64,000 nucleotides of DNA, taken from contig NZ_NESC01000009.1 of the NCBI RefSeq assembly GCF_003063575.1, forward strand, positions 1 through 64,000, given 5' to 3'. Of this stretch, positions 36,287-45,535 are shown in pieces. How positions within the stretch are numbered: the first letter of the stretch is position 1; every line of letters starts with the position of its first letter. Made by a program: the position numbers and the translations under genes. The stretch is from Limnohabitans sp. Jir72 (GTDB lineage Bacteria; Pseudomonadota; Gammaproteobacteria; Burkholderiales; Burkholderiaceae_C). A model generated the notes under the pieces. That model saw only the letters and a program-made list of their open reading frames with translations, did not search any database and was not told where the DNA came from.

Positions 36287-37540
36287 CTACTGGACAATAT
36301 TTCGGATGGCGCGCACCCTTGCTTGCGTGATCCGCTCACCGATCTGTGGGCCTTTGAGCCCCGCTTGAGCAGCCGCTTGCGCGATGGGCGCTGTCTCGAC
36401 CGACAAGGCCGCTTGCTGTGCCTGCAACAAACGGGCGGCTTGCGGATAAGTGGCGTCGGCAAAACCCAGACGCCCCCGCGCATCGCATTCACAGGCTTGC
36501 AGCACCCGTTCAAAGCGCTCGGCCTGGCGAACAGCGTCGCAGCGTTCCAATAATCGCATCACTGCCTCGGCGTTCAACTCAGCACTGCGGTGGATGTTGC
36601 CGTGCTCACGCGCCACCACTTCGGCCAGTTCCTTGCAATCGGTGGGCACGCGCAGGCGATCACACACCTTGAGCAACAACTTCACGCTGCGCCCTTCGTG
36701 CCCGATGTGGCGCGGCAGCACATCAGCGGGGGTTGTGCCTTTGCCCAGGTCGTGTAACAAACAAGCCACGCGCACCGAAAGCGGCGTGTGCAGCTGCGCG
36801 GCCATGTCCATCACCAGCATCATGTGCACACCGGCGTCGATTTCGGGGTGGTATTCGGCCCGTTGCGGCACGCCCCACAGCTTGTCCAGCTCGGGCAGCA
36901 GCACCCTCAAGGCGCCGCATTCGCGCAGCACCTCGAACATGCGCGAAGGCTTGGTGCTCATCAGGCCTTTGGCCAGTTCTTGCCAGACGCGCTCGGGCAC
37001 CAAGTGGTCGACTTCACCGCCCGTGACCATCTGGCGCATCAATGCCATCGTTTCTTCGGCCACGGTGAAATCGGCAAAGCGCGCCGCAAACCGTGCCAAG
37101 CGCAGAACGCGCACAGGGTCTTCGGCAAAGGCCTCGGTCACGTGGCGCAGCACCTTGGTCCGCAGGTCGCGCTGGCCGCCATAGGGGTCGACGATGTGGC
37201 CCGTCCAAGCGCTGGGCGGCTCGTGCGCCAGTGCCTCGGGCACAGCCATGGCGTTGATCGTCAGGTCGCGCCGGGCCAGGTCTTCTTCGAGCGAGACGTC
37301 TGGCGCGGCCTGCACCGCAAAGCCTTTGTAGCCCCGCGCTGTTTTGCGCTCGGTGCGGGCCAGGGCGTATTCCTCGCGGCTTTGGGGGTGCAAAAATACC
37401 GGAAAGTCCTTACCCACCGGCACATACTTTTGAGCGGTCATGGCCTCAGGCGTGCTGCCCACCACCACCCAGTCGCGATCATTGACGGACAAGCCCATCA
37501 AGGCATCGCGCACCGCACCGCCGACGACAAAAACGTTCAT
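36287..37540 (-). CDS. cca: CCA-adding tRNA nucleotidyltransferase (with HD domain)
   Basis: Adds or repairs the 3'-CCA end of tRNAs. The 417 residues show VGGAVRDALMG at the N-terminus, the second motif DLARRDLTINAMAV, the EDPVRVLRLARFAARF block and a C-terminal HD phosphohydrolase domain with CLLHDLGKGTTPAD and HEGRS. This is the gammaproteobacteria/betaproteobacteria class with the HD domain. It is transcribed after the glutathione transferase gene. Confidence 0.96.
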   Translation of the reverse strand: MNVFVVGGAVRDALMGLSVNDRDWVVVGSTPEAMTAQKYVPVGKDFPVFLHPQSREEYALARTERKTARGYKGFAVQAAPDVSLEEDLARRDLTINAMAVPEALAHEPPSAWTGHIVDPYGGQRDLRTKVLRHVTEAFAEDPVRVLRLARFAARFADFTVAEETMALMRQMVTGGEVDHLVPERVWQELAKGLMSTKPSRMFEVLRECGALRVLLPELDKLWGVPQRAEYHPEIDAGVHMMLVMDMAAQLHTPLSVRVACLLHDLGKGTTPADVLPRHIGHEGRSVKLLLKVCDRLRVPTDCKELAEVVAREHGNIHRSAELNAEAVMRLLERCDAVRQAERFERVLQACECDARGRLGFADATYPQAARLLQAQQAALSVETAPIAQAAAQAGLKGPQIGERITQARVRAIRNIVQ

Positions 37541-37554
37541 GTCAACCGCTTCGC

Positions 37555-38238
37555 TCAGCGAGCCACCCGGAAGGGCTCTTCGAAGTCAATGAAGTCCTTT
37601 TCGGCCAAAGCGTCGTCGATCCATGCTTTCACACCGGGCAGGGCGCACACGCGGTCCATGTAGGCGGCCACATCGGCAGGTACCGGCAAGGCATAGGTTT
37701 TCAGGCGCATGACCACCGGGGCAAAGTAGGCATCGGCGATGGTGAAGTGGCCAAACAGCATGGGGCCGCTGTGTTCTTGCAGCAGACCACTCCAGAGGCT
37801 GCAGATGCGGTCCAGGTCGGCGCGCACGGCGGGCTTGTCGCGCAGGGCGAGTGCGCCAATCTCGGGCAGGTGCGCCTCGATGTTCATCGGGCAGGCGCTG
37901 CGCAGGCCCCCAAAGCCGCTGTGCATTTCGGCGCAGATGCTGCGAGCGCGTGCGCGGGCAGCGCGGTCAGCGGGCCACAACAGCTTGTCAGGAAACTGTT
38001 CCGCCACATATTCTGCAATCGCCAGGGTGTCCCAGATGGCCAGCCCATCGTGCACCAGCACAGGCACCTTGCCGACCGGATTCACGGCCTTGAGTGACGC
38101 CTTGAATTGCGAGTCCGGGGCGAAGCTGTCAAAGCGGACATAAACCTCTTCAAAGGCGATGCCCGCCTGGCGCAGCAGCACCCAGGGGCGCATGGACCAG
38201 GACGAGTAATTCTTGTTGGCGATGTAAAGCTGCAGCAT
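37555..38238 (-). CDS. Glutathione S-transferase family protein
   Basis: A 227-residue protein. The N-terminal thioredoxin-like domain has YIANKNYSSWSMRPWVLL, with Ser/Trp at the glutathione thiol site, NPVGKVPVLVHDGLAIWDTL (cis-Pro and the E/D-T-x glutathione loop), and an all-helical C-terminal domain with GHFTIADAYFAPVVMRLKTY. The substrate is unknown. It lies between slt and cca on the same strand, with 35 bp and 14 bp gaps. Confidence 0.92.
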   Translation of the reverse strand: MLQLYIANKNYSSWSMRPWVLLRQAGIAFEEVYVRFDSFAPDSQFKASLKAVNPVGKVPVLVHDGLAIWDTLAIAEYVAEQFPDKLLWPADRAARARARSICAEMHSGFGGLRSACPMNIEAHLPEIGALALRDKPAVRADLDRICSLWSGLLQEHSGPMLFGHFTIADAYFAPVVMRLKTYALPVPADVAAYMDRVCALPGVKAWIDDALAEKDFIDFEEPFRVAR

Positions 38239-38273
38239 GTGGTGGCTCCCCTTGTTTTTCTGCCATCAGTCCG

Positions 38274-40268
38274 TCATGGAAGGTCTGGGTTGGGCTCGGC
38301 TTGGGCGCTGTTGCGCGGCCCGACTTGGCCCAGACGGCTTTTAAGCGATTGCGGCTGCCGGGTCAGGATGGCGGCGTAGTTGGTGGTGTTGGACAGCACC
38401 TTTTTCACGTAATCGCGGGTTTCCTGAAAGGGCACGTTTTCGGCCCAGATGGCCGCTTCCAGCACCGGGCCATTGCGCCAGTTGCGTGGGCGGTTGGGGC
38501 CTGCGTTGTAGGCGGCAGCGGCCATGGCCATGGAGCCTTCAAAGTCGCTCAGCACCAGCTTGAGGTAACCGGTGCCAATGGCCACGTTGACCTCTTTGTC
38601 GGTGATCTGCTCGGGCGTGAAGCTGGTCATGCCGATTTTTTTGGCCGTCCATTTGGCGGTGGCGGGCATGACCTGCATCAGGCCCGAGGCGCCCACGCCC
38701 GAGCGGGCGTCCATGATGAAGCGGCTTTCCTGGCGGATCAGGCCGTACACATAGGCCGGATCGAGTTTGACCTCGCCTGCGCGGCGCACCACGATGTCGC
38801 GCAACGGCATCGGAAAGCGCTGCTCAAAATCGATCACGTCCTTGGTGCGTTCGCTGGTGTTGATGCAGCGGTCCCACACTTGGCGCTGGCAGGCCAAGTC
38901 GGCGGCAGCCAGCAGTTCGCGGTCGTTCATGCCGCCGGGGCTGTGCAAATTGGTGCTGTAGTTCCATTCGCGGTTGCCCTCGGCACGCAGGCCGATGCTG
39001 ATCGCGTAAAGGGCACGTTGCAAACCGGGGTTGGCCTGGGCGGTGGCTTTTTCCTGGGCCGTCAAAGCCGCAGGGCGCTCCGGCACGGTGATGTTTTGGC
39101 CCAGCTCTTCCAGCGCGAGTTGTTCGTAAAAGCCGCGCACGCTGGCAATGCTGCGCAGCAGGTTTTGAGCCTCTTGTTTTTGCGCGGCATCGTTGCCCGC
39201 GGTGGCCAGCAGGGCGCGGGCTTGCCAATAGGTCCAGGTGGCGTCCTTGCGGGCTTCTGGCGACATGGCTTGCGTGGCACTCAGCACCTGTTTCCACTGG
39301 CCCATGCGCAAGGCGGCGCGCACTTTCCAGCCCAGCAAGTCATCGTTCAGGTCAGCGTCTTTGCGCACGTTGGCAAAGTAGCTGCTCGCGTTGTCCTGCA
39401 ACTTTTGAGCGGCCTGTTTGCCAATCACGGCCCAAGTCCAGTTGCGCTCTTCGGCGCTCAGCAGCAAGCCCCAGTGTTTGTCCAGCCGTTCGGCGGCCTC
39501 CTCGGGGTCGCTGGCGGCCAGGCGGATCAGGGCCAGCGTGGCCAGCTCTTTGCGGCTCTTGGTGATGGCGATGATGCGTTTGTCCAGATAGCGGGTCGGA
39601 TCGGCGTGGATCAAGGCCACTTGCTCTGACAAGCGCGGGGCTTCGATGTCCACAGCGTCTTTGGCCGGTTTGGGCCGGTTGGCGTCCATCGCCATGCGCG
39701 CCTTGCGCCACAAATCCAGGCCGTTGATCTGCTTGCCTGAATGCAAGTGTTCGGCCACATAAGTGCAGCCATCGTCGGCCTCGCGCAACGAATACCACAG
39801 GCGTTTGGCTTCGTCGGCCACATTGGCCTTGCTGTTGATGGCTTCGGTCACCAGCGCATAACAGCGCACTTCGCGGTCATCGCGCATGCGGTAGTTGGGG
39901 TATTCGGCTGTGAAGTTGGCCCAGTCACGGCGCTTGCCCAGTTGCAGCAACCAATCGGTGCGCAGGCGGTCTTCGTAATAAGTGCCCGCATAGTTGCTCA
40001 GAAAGCTTCGGATCTCGGACTCCGGCGCGGTGTCCAGCCGTGGGCGCAACTCCCAATAAGCGGCCAAAGGCTCCAGCACATGCCCACGGGCTTGCGCCAG
40101 CAAAGCGCTCAGGCGGGCTTTGTCGTTTTTGCGGAACGCCTGGGCCATCTCCAGCAGCGTGTCATCGCCCTTGTTTTGTGCTTGCGCAGGAAAACTGGCC
40201 AGACCTGTCACGGTCAGTGCGCCAACCAGTGTCAGAATCGGTGTCAGTTGCTTGAATGGATAAGGCAT
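38274..40268 (-). CDS. slt: Soluble lytic murein transglycosylase
   Basis: A 664-residue periplasmic enzyme that cleaves glycan strands to 1,6-anhydro-MurNAc ends. The signal peptide is LTPILTLVGALTVTGLASFPAQA. A long helical superhelix domain (residues 40-480) precedes the catalytic domain with RQESRFIMDARSGVGASGLM, where E in QES is the acid, followed by QVMPATAKW and AAAAYNAGPNRPRNWR. Its products feed AnmK. The start ATG at 40268 is only 9 bp from the divergent start of fau; the frame continues open upstream through fau but that is a shadow. Confidence 0.96.
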   Translation of the reverse strand: MPYPFKQLTPILTLVGALTVTGLASFPAQAQNKGDDTLLEMAQAFRKNDKARLSALLAQARGHVLEPLAAYWELRPRLDTAPESEIRSFLSNYAGTYYEDRLRTDWLLQLGKRRDWANFTAEYPNYRMRDDREVRCYALVTEAINSKANVADEAKRLWYSLREADDGCTYVAEHLHSGKQINGLDLWRKARMAMDANRPKPAKDAVDIEAPRLSEQVALIHADPTRYLDKRIIAITKSRKELATLALIRLAASDPEEAAERLDKHWGLLLSAEERNWTWAVIGKQAAQKLQDNASSYFANVRKDADLNDDLLGWKVRAALRMGQWKQVLSATQAMSPEARKDATWTYWQARALLATAGNDAAQKQEAQNLLRSIASVRGFYEQLALEELGQNITVPERPAALTAQEKATAQANPGLQRALYAISIGLRAEGNREWNYSTNLHSPGGMNDRELLAAADLACQRQVWDRCINTSERTKDVIDFEQRFPMPLRDIVVRRAGEVKLDPAYVYGLIRQESRFIMDARSGVGASGLMQVMPATAKWTAKKIGMTSFTPEQITDKEVNVAIGTGYLKLVLSDFEGSMAMAAAAYNAGPNRPRNWRNGPVLEAAIWAENVPFQETRDYVKKVLSNTTNYAAILTRQPQSLKSRLGQVGPRNSAQAEPNPDLP

Positions 40269-40277
40269 GGGTTGATT

Positions 40278-40862
40278 ATGGACAAAGCACACGCCAAGAA
40301 AGCCTTGCGAAAGGCCTTGATCGAAGAAAGATTGAACCTGCCGGACCGCCTCGCGCGGGCCGAGGCGCTGCAGCGCGTCATGCGCATTTGGCTGTTCGAC
40401 CGTCCGGACACCGTGATCGGCGCTTACTGGCCCATCAAGGGCGAATTTGACCCCTTGCCCGTGCTGCACCGCTGGAAAGAAGACGGCGAGCTGCACGGCG
40501 AACCGCAGCGCCGCCAAATCGGCCTGCCGGTGGTCAACAAGCTGCACAAGACCTTGACCTTTCACACTTGGTACCCCGGCTGCCCGATGGAAGAGGACGC
40601 CTACGGCATCCCCAAGCCCAAGGACACCGAAGTCATCGTGCCCACCTTGCTGTTTGTGCCCTGCGTGGGCTATGGCATTGGCGGTTATCGCTTGGGGTAT
40701 GGCGGCGGGTTTTACGACCGCACCCTGGCCACGCTGCAGCCCAAGCCGTTCACCGTGGGCCTGGGCTTTACCCAGGGCTATGTGGACGACCTGGAACCCG
40801 AGCCGCACGACGAGCCGCTGGACGCCATCCTCAACGACAACGGCGTGGTCTGGCCCGTTTGA
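40278..40862 (+). CDS. fau: 5-formyltetrahydrofolate cyclo-ligase
   Basis: A 194-residue protein that returns 5-formyl-THF to the active folate pool. KKALRKALIEERLNLPD is the typical start, and the ATP/substrate motif GYGIGGYRLGYGGGFYDRTL with GLGFTQGYVDDL is diagnostic. It diverges from slt with only 9 bp between start codons, so its promoter must lie in the slt coding region. A TetR gene follows after 11 bp. Confidence 0.95.
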   Translation: MDKAHAKKALRKALIEERLNLPDRLARAEALQRVMRIWLFDRPDTVIGAYWPIKGEFDPLPVLHRWKEDGELHGEPQRRQIGLPVVNKLHKTLTFHTWYPGCPMEEDAYGIPKPKDTEVIVPTLLFVPCVGYGIGGYRLGYGGGFYDRTLATLQPKPFTVGLGFTQGYVDDLEPEPHDEPLDAILNDNGVVWPV

Positions 40863-40873
40863 CACACTGAAAC

Positions 40874-41503
40874 ATGGCACGCCCCAAATCCGCCACCCAC
40901 GAGATCAAGCGCGACGCGATCCTGGACATTGCCGCGCAATCCTTTGCGCAAAGCAGCTACCCGGCCGCCAGCATGAACGAGATCGCCGCCGCCTGCGGCA
41001 CGTCCAAAGCCCGGCTGTACCACTACTACGAGAGCAAAGAAGCCATTCTGTTTGATTTGCTGGACCGCCACACCCAGCGCCTGCTGGGTTTGATCGCGCA
41101 GACCGAAGCCACAGCCCAGCGCAAAAACCTGGACGACCGCGCCGCCCTGCACGAGCTGGTGCGGGCCTTTTTGCAAGAGTACGAAACCTCGGCCACCCGC
41201 CACGCGGCGCTGCTCAACGACACCCAGTTCCTGAGCGATGTGCCCGACCCGGCGCTGGGTGCTAACGCCGTGTCGCCGCGCGAGCTGGTGCTCAACCGCC
41301 AGCGCGACATCGTCGCAGCCATGACCCGCTTTTTGAAGCGCGCCTACCCCGAGCGCCTGACGCCCACCAACCAGACCGCCCTGACCATGATGCTGCTGGG
41401 CATGATCAACTGGACCTTCACTTGGCTGCGCCCGGGCGGACCGATCAGCTATGCGGCTTTTGCCGAAGAAGTCATCGCCATGCTCGAAAAAGGTTTGGGT
41501 TGA
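40874..41503 (+). CDS. TetR/AcrR family transcriptional regulator
   Basis: A 209-residue protein. The N-terminal helix-turn-helix (KRDAILDIAAQSFAQSSYPA, then IAAACGTSKARLYHYYESKE) is a standard TetR DNA-binding domain; the C-terminal ligand domain gives no substrate clue. It is co-directional with fau. A TetR-type operator exists before paaA (15382), but nothing in the sequence ties this protein to it. Confidence 0.9.
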   Translation: MARPKSATHEIKRDAILDIAAQSFAQSSYPAASMNEIAAACGTSKARLYHYYESKEAILFDLLDRHTQRLLGLIAQTEATAQRKNLDDRAALHELVRAFLQEYETSATRHAALLNDTQFLSDVPDPALGANAVSPRELVLNRQRDIVAAMTRFLKRAYPERLTPTNQTALTMMLLGMINWTFTWLRPGGPISYAAFAEEVIAMLEKGLG

Positions 41504-41537
41504 GGGCGAAAGGCCAGACGCTTGCACAACCAGTGGG

Positions 41538-41612
41538 GTAGGAGCCCACCCCTGTGGGCGATGGGCGTGGCACACGCCCTGCAAACCATCGCCCACAGGG
41601 GTGGGCTCCTAC
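41538..41612. repeat. REP-like palindromic pair
   Basis: GTAGGAGCCCACCCCTGTGG and its inverted copy ending GTGGGCTCCTAC at 41612 flank a short spacer with CGTGGCACACGCC. Nearly identical to the pair at 36168. Confidence 0.87.
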
Positions 41613-41765
41613 GGCTCCGAGAGGGGGATGCGTCGAAGCGCGCCATGTTGGACCTGAAGGTTGACCTGTCGGTACAGGCCATTGGCTTGTGTGGGCAAAT
41701 TCAACAATGCGTAACGCATTTCGTTTAGGTAAAATCTTGACCATTCATTGACCGGAGAAATTTCC

Positions 41766-42779
41766 ATGTCCAAAGCCAACACAACGGCCCCCACCAAAGC
41801 ATTCGCCAGTCAGGCCGACCTGAGCGAGAAAAACATCACGTTCGAGCAACTCAGCAAGCACTGCTGGGCCTACACCGCCGAAGGCGACCCCAACTCGGGC
41901 GTGATCATCGGTGACCGCTTCATCATGGTCAGCGACGCCACGGCCACACCCGCCATGGCGCAGGACCTGATCAAGAAAATCCGCACCGTCAGCGACCTGC
42001 CCATCAAATACGTGCTGCTGACCCACTACCACGCCGTGCGCGTGCTGGGCGCTTACGCCTACGCCGCCGAAGGCGCGACCGAGATCATTGCCAGCGAAGG
42101 CACTTTGGACCTGATCAAAGAGCGCGGCGCGCAAGACATGAAGAGCGAGATGGAGCGCTTCCCGCGCTTGTTCCGTGGGGCCGACAGCATCCCCGGCCTG
42201 ACTTGGCCCACCCTGGTGGTCGGTGGTGGCAACCCCACAAATGGCGAAGTGCCCGGCAAACTCAGCATCAACCTGGGTGGCGTGGTGGTGCAAATCTGGC
42301 ATCCAGGCCCAGGCCACACCCGTGGCGACACCATCGCTTGGGTGGAAGAAGAAAAAGTGCTGTTCTCAGGCGATCTGGTCGAGTACGAAGCCGGTGTCTA
42401 CACGGGCGACGCGCAGCTCGAAGAATGGCCTGCCACGCTCGAAGCCTTGCGTGATTTGAAAGCCGAGTTCATCGTGCCCGGCCGCGGTGAAGCCATGAAG
42501 GGCAATGCCAACGTGAACAAGGCGCTGGACTACACCCAGCGCTGGGTGACCACTTTGTTCCAGGCCGGCAAAGAAGCCGTGGCTGCCAAGATGGACCTGA
42601 AAGCCGCCATGGCCCACACCCGCCAAAGCATGGACCCGGTGTTTGGCCATGTGTTCATTTACGAACACTGCTTGCCGTTTGACGTGACCCGCGCTTACGA
42701 CGAAGCCAGCGGCATCAAAAACCCCCGCATCTGGACGGCCGAGCGCGACATGGAGATGTGGAAGGCGCTGCAAAGCTGA
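41766..42779 (+). CDS. MBL-fold hydrolase with an incomplete metal motif
   Basis: A 337-residue metallo-beta-lactamase-fold protein. The canonical HxHxDH motif reads LLTHYHAVRVLGAY here: the two first His are kept, but the Asp and last His are Val and Arg. Downstream ligand positions are partly kept (HPGPGHTRGDTIAW, LFSGDLVEYEAG, EFIVPGRGEA). So only one metal site may form, or the activity is altered. The start at 41766 follows GGAGAAATTTCC. The function is not known; I recall similar HYHAVR proteins in Burkholderiales, so this is probably a family, not a mutation. Confidence 0.85.
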   Translation: MSKANTTAPTKAFASQADLSEKNITFEQLSKHCWAYTAEGDPNSGVIIGDRFIMVSDATATPAMAQDLIKKIRTVSDLPIKYVLLTHYHAVRVLGAYAYAAEGATEIIASEGTLDLIKERGAQDMKSEMERFPRLFRGADSIPGLTWPTLVVGGGNPTNGEVPGKLSINLGGVVVQIWHPGPGHTRGDTIAWVEEEKVLFSGDLVEYEAGVYTGDAQLEEWPATLEALRDLKAEFIVPGRGEAMKGNANVNKALDYTQRWVTTLFQAGKEAVAAKMDLKAAMAHTRQSMDPVFGHVFIYEHCLPFDVTRAYDEASGIKNPRIWTAERDMEMWKALQS

Positions 42780-42782
42780 ACG

Positions 42783-42884
42783 AATCGCGCGCAGGGCGCG
42801 GCTCCCACGGTCATGTGGAGCCTCGCCCCCCATCACGCTGCTGGTGGCTGCATCACCCGTGGGAGCGCACCCCGTGCGCGATTT
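42783..42884. repeat. REP-like repeat pair, CGCG variant
   Basis: AATCGCGCGCAGGGCGCGGC with TCCCACGG (42783-42810) faces CCGTGGGAGCGCACCCCGTG with CGCGATT (42857-42884). The inner bases are CGCG rather than GGCG/CGCC, as in the array at 56663, and the change is matched on both arms. Confidence 0.8.
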
Positions 42885-42928
42885 TCTTGGGCCGCACCGT
42901 CGGCGCCATTTCCTGCCCCGGGCCGACC

Positions 42929-43813
42929 TCAAGGCCTGATCAAATCCCGCAAATCCTGTTCATAAGCGCGCAACCTGCGCGCGGCACGCTGGCGCTGCTC
43001 CGGGCTGGCGCTGTTGTGCAGCAGGGCCAGGTTGTCGCAGCCTTGTTGAATCATTTTTTGCACCACCGCACGCCCGGCGGCATCCGGTGGCGTCAGCCAA
43101 CGCTCCCACACCCCCCACAAATCGGCCTCGACCTGAGGCAAAGCCGCTGCGTTGCTTTGGGGCGCTTTTTGCAACGTCGCCAGCAAATCTTGTTGCTTGC
43201 GCAGCCGGTCGCGTTGACCCCATTCGGGCGTCCAGACCGATTGCTGCAGTTGCGCCTTGACCATCGCCGTTTGCGCCGGCGTCAAGGACCCGTAAAAGTC
43301 GCTGAAGCGCTCCAGGGCTTTGCCCAGCCGCCGCTCCAGCCTTTCGCTGGGGCTGCCTTGCAGCCACTCTTTGTCCCAATCCTTGTTCTTGCCGATCCAG
43401 TATTGGTTCAGGTGGCTCAGTTGCTCAGGCCCCAAAGCCATGGCCACGGGGGCGGCCGTCCGCACGGTTTGGCGCAGGGTGCGGTCCATGGCTTTGTCGA
43501 TGTCTGTCCACACCGCACAGACCTGCGCCGCCTGAATCGGCTCGGCGCTTTGCGCGGCCAGTCGCTGCAGCAAGTCGGCATAGGCGGGCAATTCTTCGCG
43601 CTTGTGCCAGCGGTGCAGCTGGCTCAGCGCCTCTTTGGTTTGGGTGCTCTGCGCATCGCTGAAAGACACGGCGCTGTCCAGCCACCAATAAGACAAATTG
43701 GGCAGTTGCTGGTAGCCCAGCTTGATGGTGCTGCACCCCTGCAGGCAGAGCAGCACCACCAGCAAAAAGCATCTTGAAATCGGTATCATTTTCATCTTTG
43801 ACGGGGTCCGCAT
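42929..43813 (-). CDS. Lipoprotein, DUF6279-like
   Basis: A 294-residue protein with a lipoprotein signal ending LLCLQGCSTIKLGYQQLPNL. After the Cys, NLSYWWLDSAVSFSDAQ and the all-helical remainder, with conserved tryptophans (WLDSAV, VWERWLTPPD), match the DUF6279 family, formerly unnamed envelope lipoproteins. The start may be 43813 or 43795; neither has a strong ribosome site. The function is unknown. Confidence 0.82.
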   Translation of the reverse strand: MRTPSKMKMIPISRCFLLVVLLCLQGCSTIKLGYQQLPNLSYWWLDSAVSFSDAQSTQTKEALSQLHRWHKREELPAYADLLQRLAAQSAEPIQAAQVCAVWTDIDKAMDRTLRQTVRTAAPVAMALGPEQLSHLNQYWIGKNKDWDKEWLQGSPSERLERRLGKALERFSDFYGSLTPAQTAMVKAQLQQSVWTPEWGQRDRLRKQQDLLATLQKAPQSNAAALPQVEADLWGVWERWLTPPDAAGRAVVQKMIQQGCDNLALLHNSASPEQRQRAARRLRAYEQDLRDLIRP

Positions 43814-43862
43814 GGACCATTATTCGGAATGCGCAAGTCGCGTCTGGGCGCCTTGTCGCACG

Positions 43863-43893
43863 CCCATCGCCCACAGGCGTGGGCGCTTACAGC
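43863..43893. repeat. Single REP-like half-unit
   Basis: CCCATCGCCCACAGGCGTGG followed by GCGCTTACAG: one unpaired, slightly diverged copy in the gap before glmU. Confidence 0.65.
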
Positions 43894-44077
43894 AACAACC
43901 ATAACGCATGGCAGACAAACCAGGGCCATTCAAACGGCATGGGGCCTGATCTGCAAAACACCACGAACTCATATTTTGCAGGTCGGCAGCTTGCGCCCGC
44001 ACATGCCTGCACGAAAGCCCATGGTGACTGGCGATAATGGGTGCATTCCGTGAGCGGACAGACTGAGAAAGATTGCC

Positions 44078-45499
44078 ATGACCCGAGTTGATTCCATGCC
44101 CGTTGATGTTGTCGTGATGGCCGCAGGCAAAGGCACCCGCATGAAAAGCCGCGTGCCCAAGGTCTTGCAACGCCTGGCCGGAGTGCCGCTGGTGCAACAC
44201 GTGCTGAACACCGCTGCGCAGCTGCACGCCCGCTCGGCCGTGGTCATCACTGGCCACGGGGCCGACCAGGTCGAGCCCCTGCTGCTGGCCCCAGGTCAGG
44301 TGCTGGCCGTGCAATGCGTGCGCCAAAATCCCCAGCTGGGCACCGGCCATGCCGTGCAACAAGCCGTGCCCGCACTGGGCGACGATGGCATCGTGGTCAT
44401 CTTGTCGGGCGACGTGCCCTTGACCCAGGCCGACACCTTGCAAGCCTTGATCGCGCAGTGTGGCGGCGACAAACTGGCGCTGCTGACCATCGACTTTGCC
44501 GACCCGACCGGCTACGGTCGCATTGTGCGTGGCGGTGGTGGTCAAGGCGATGCCGTGCAAGCCATCGTTGAGCAAAAGGATGCCAGCGAAGCGCAGCGCC
44601 AAATCAAAGAGGTCTACAGCGGCATCATGGCCGTGCCGGCCAAGCTGCTCAAAGCCTGGCTGGGGCGGCTGGACAACCAGAACGCCCAAGGCGAGTACTA
44701 CCTGACCGATGTGGTCAAGTTCGCCGTGGCCGACGGCGTGTCCGTGGTGGCCCACAAAATCACCGATGCCCTGCAAGTGGCCGGCATCAACAGCCCGGTG
44801 CAACTGGCCGAGCTGGAGCGCGCCCACCAACTGCGCCAAGCCCACCATTTGATGGAACAAGGCTTGCGCCTGAAAGACCCCGCCCGCTTTGACCTGCGCG
44901 GTCAAATCGACTGCGCGCAAGACGTCGAGATCGACGTCAACTGCGTGTTCGAAGGCCAGGTGTCATTGGGCGAAGGCGTCCAGATCGGCGCCCACTGCGT
45001 CATTGCCAACTGCCGCATTGAAGCCGGAGCGGTGATCCACCCCTTCACCCACATCGACGGTGAAAAGCTGGGTGTGACGGTGGGCGAGGGCGCCTTGATC
45101 GGCCCCTTTGCCCGCCTGCGCCCCGGTGCGCAGCTGGGCGCCGAAGTGCACATCGGCAACTTTGTGGAAGTGAAGAATTCAACGATGGCCATGGGCGCCA
45201 AAGCCAACCACCTGGCCTATTTGGGCGACGCCACCGTGGGCGAGCGCGTCAACTACGGCGCAGGCAGCATCACCGCCAACTACGACGGCGCCAACAAACA
45301 CCGCACCGTGATCGAAGCCGATGTCCACATCGGCAGCAACTGCGTGCTGGTGGCCCCCGTGACCATTGGCGCGGGCGGCACCGTGGGCGGCGGCTCCACC
45401 ATCACCAAGAGCACCGAACCCGGTGCCCTGAGCGTGGCGCGTGGCAAACAAGTGAGCATCGCCAACTGGGCGCGGCCGCAGAAAAAACCCAAAGCTTGA
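44078..45499 (+). CDS. glmU: Bifunctional GlcN-1-P acetyltransferase / UDP-GlcNAc pyrophosphorylase
   Basis: Makes UDP-GlcNAc, the precursor of peptidoglycan and LPS. The 473 residues have the nucleotidyltransferase signature VVVMAAGKGTRMKSRVPKVL, QLGTGHAVQQA, LSGDVPL and, after about residue 255, a left-handed beta-helix of hexapeptides (GVQIGAHCVIANCRIEAGAV, VHIGNFVEVKNS) with the acetyltransferase catalytic region NHLAYLGDATVGERVNYGAG. The N-terminus MTRVDSMPVDV is a few residues longer than in E. coli; Met7 is an alternative start. Confidence 0.97.
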   Translation: MTRVDSMPVDVVVMAAGKGTRMKSRVPKVLQRLAGVPLVQHVLNTAAQLHARSAVVITGHGADQVEPLLLAPGQVLAVQCVRQNPQLGTGHAVQQAVPALGDDGIVVILSGDVPLTQADTLQALIAQCGGDKLALLTIDFADPTGYGRIVRGGGGQGDAVQAIVEQKDASEAQRQIKEVYSGIMAVPAKLLKAWLGRLDNQNAQGEYYLTDVVKFAVADGVSVVAHKITDALQVAGINSPVQLAELERAHQLRQAHHLMEQGLRLKDPARFDLRGQIDCAQDVEIDVNCVFEGQVSLGEGVQIGAHCVIANCRIEAGAVIHPFTHIDGEKLGVTVGEGALIGPFARLRPGAQLGAEVHIGNFVEVKNSTMAMGAKANHLAYLGDATVGERVNYGAGSITANYDGANKHRTVIEADVHIGSNCVLVAPVTIGAGGTVGGGSTITKSTEPGALSVARGKQVSIANWARPQKKPKA

Positions 45500-45535
45500 G
45501 CGTATCCTGCACCGACATCAGACCGGAGACCCCCC

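Noticed and set aside
40269..40880. Long N-terminal extension of the slt frame across fau
   Set aside because: It is antisense to fau; the signal peptide and family start are at 40268.
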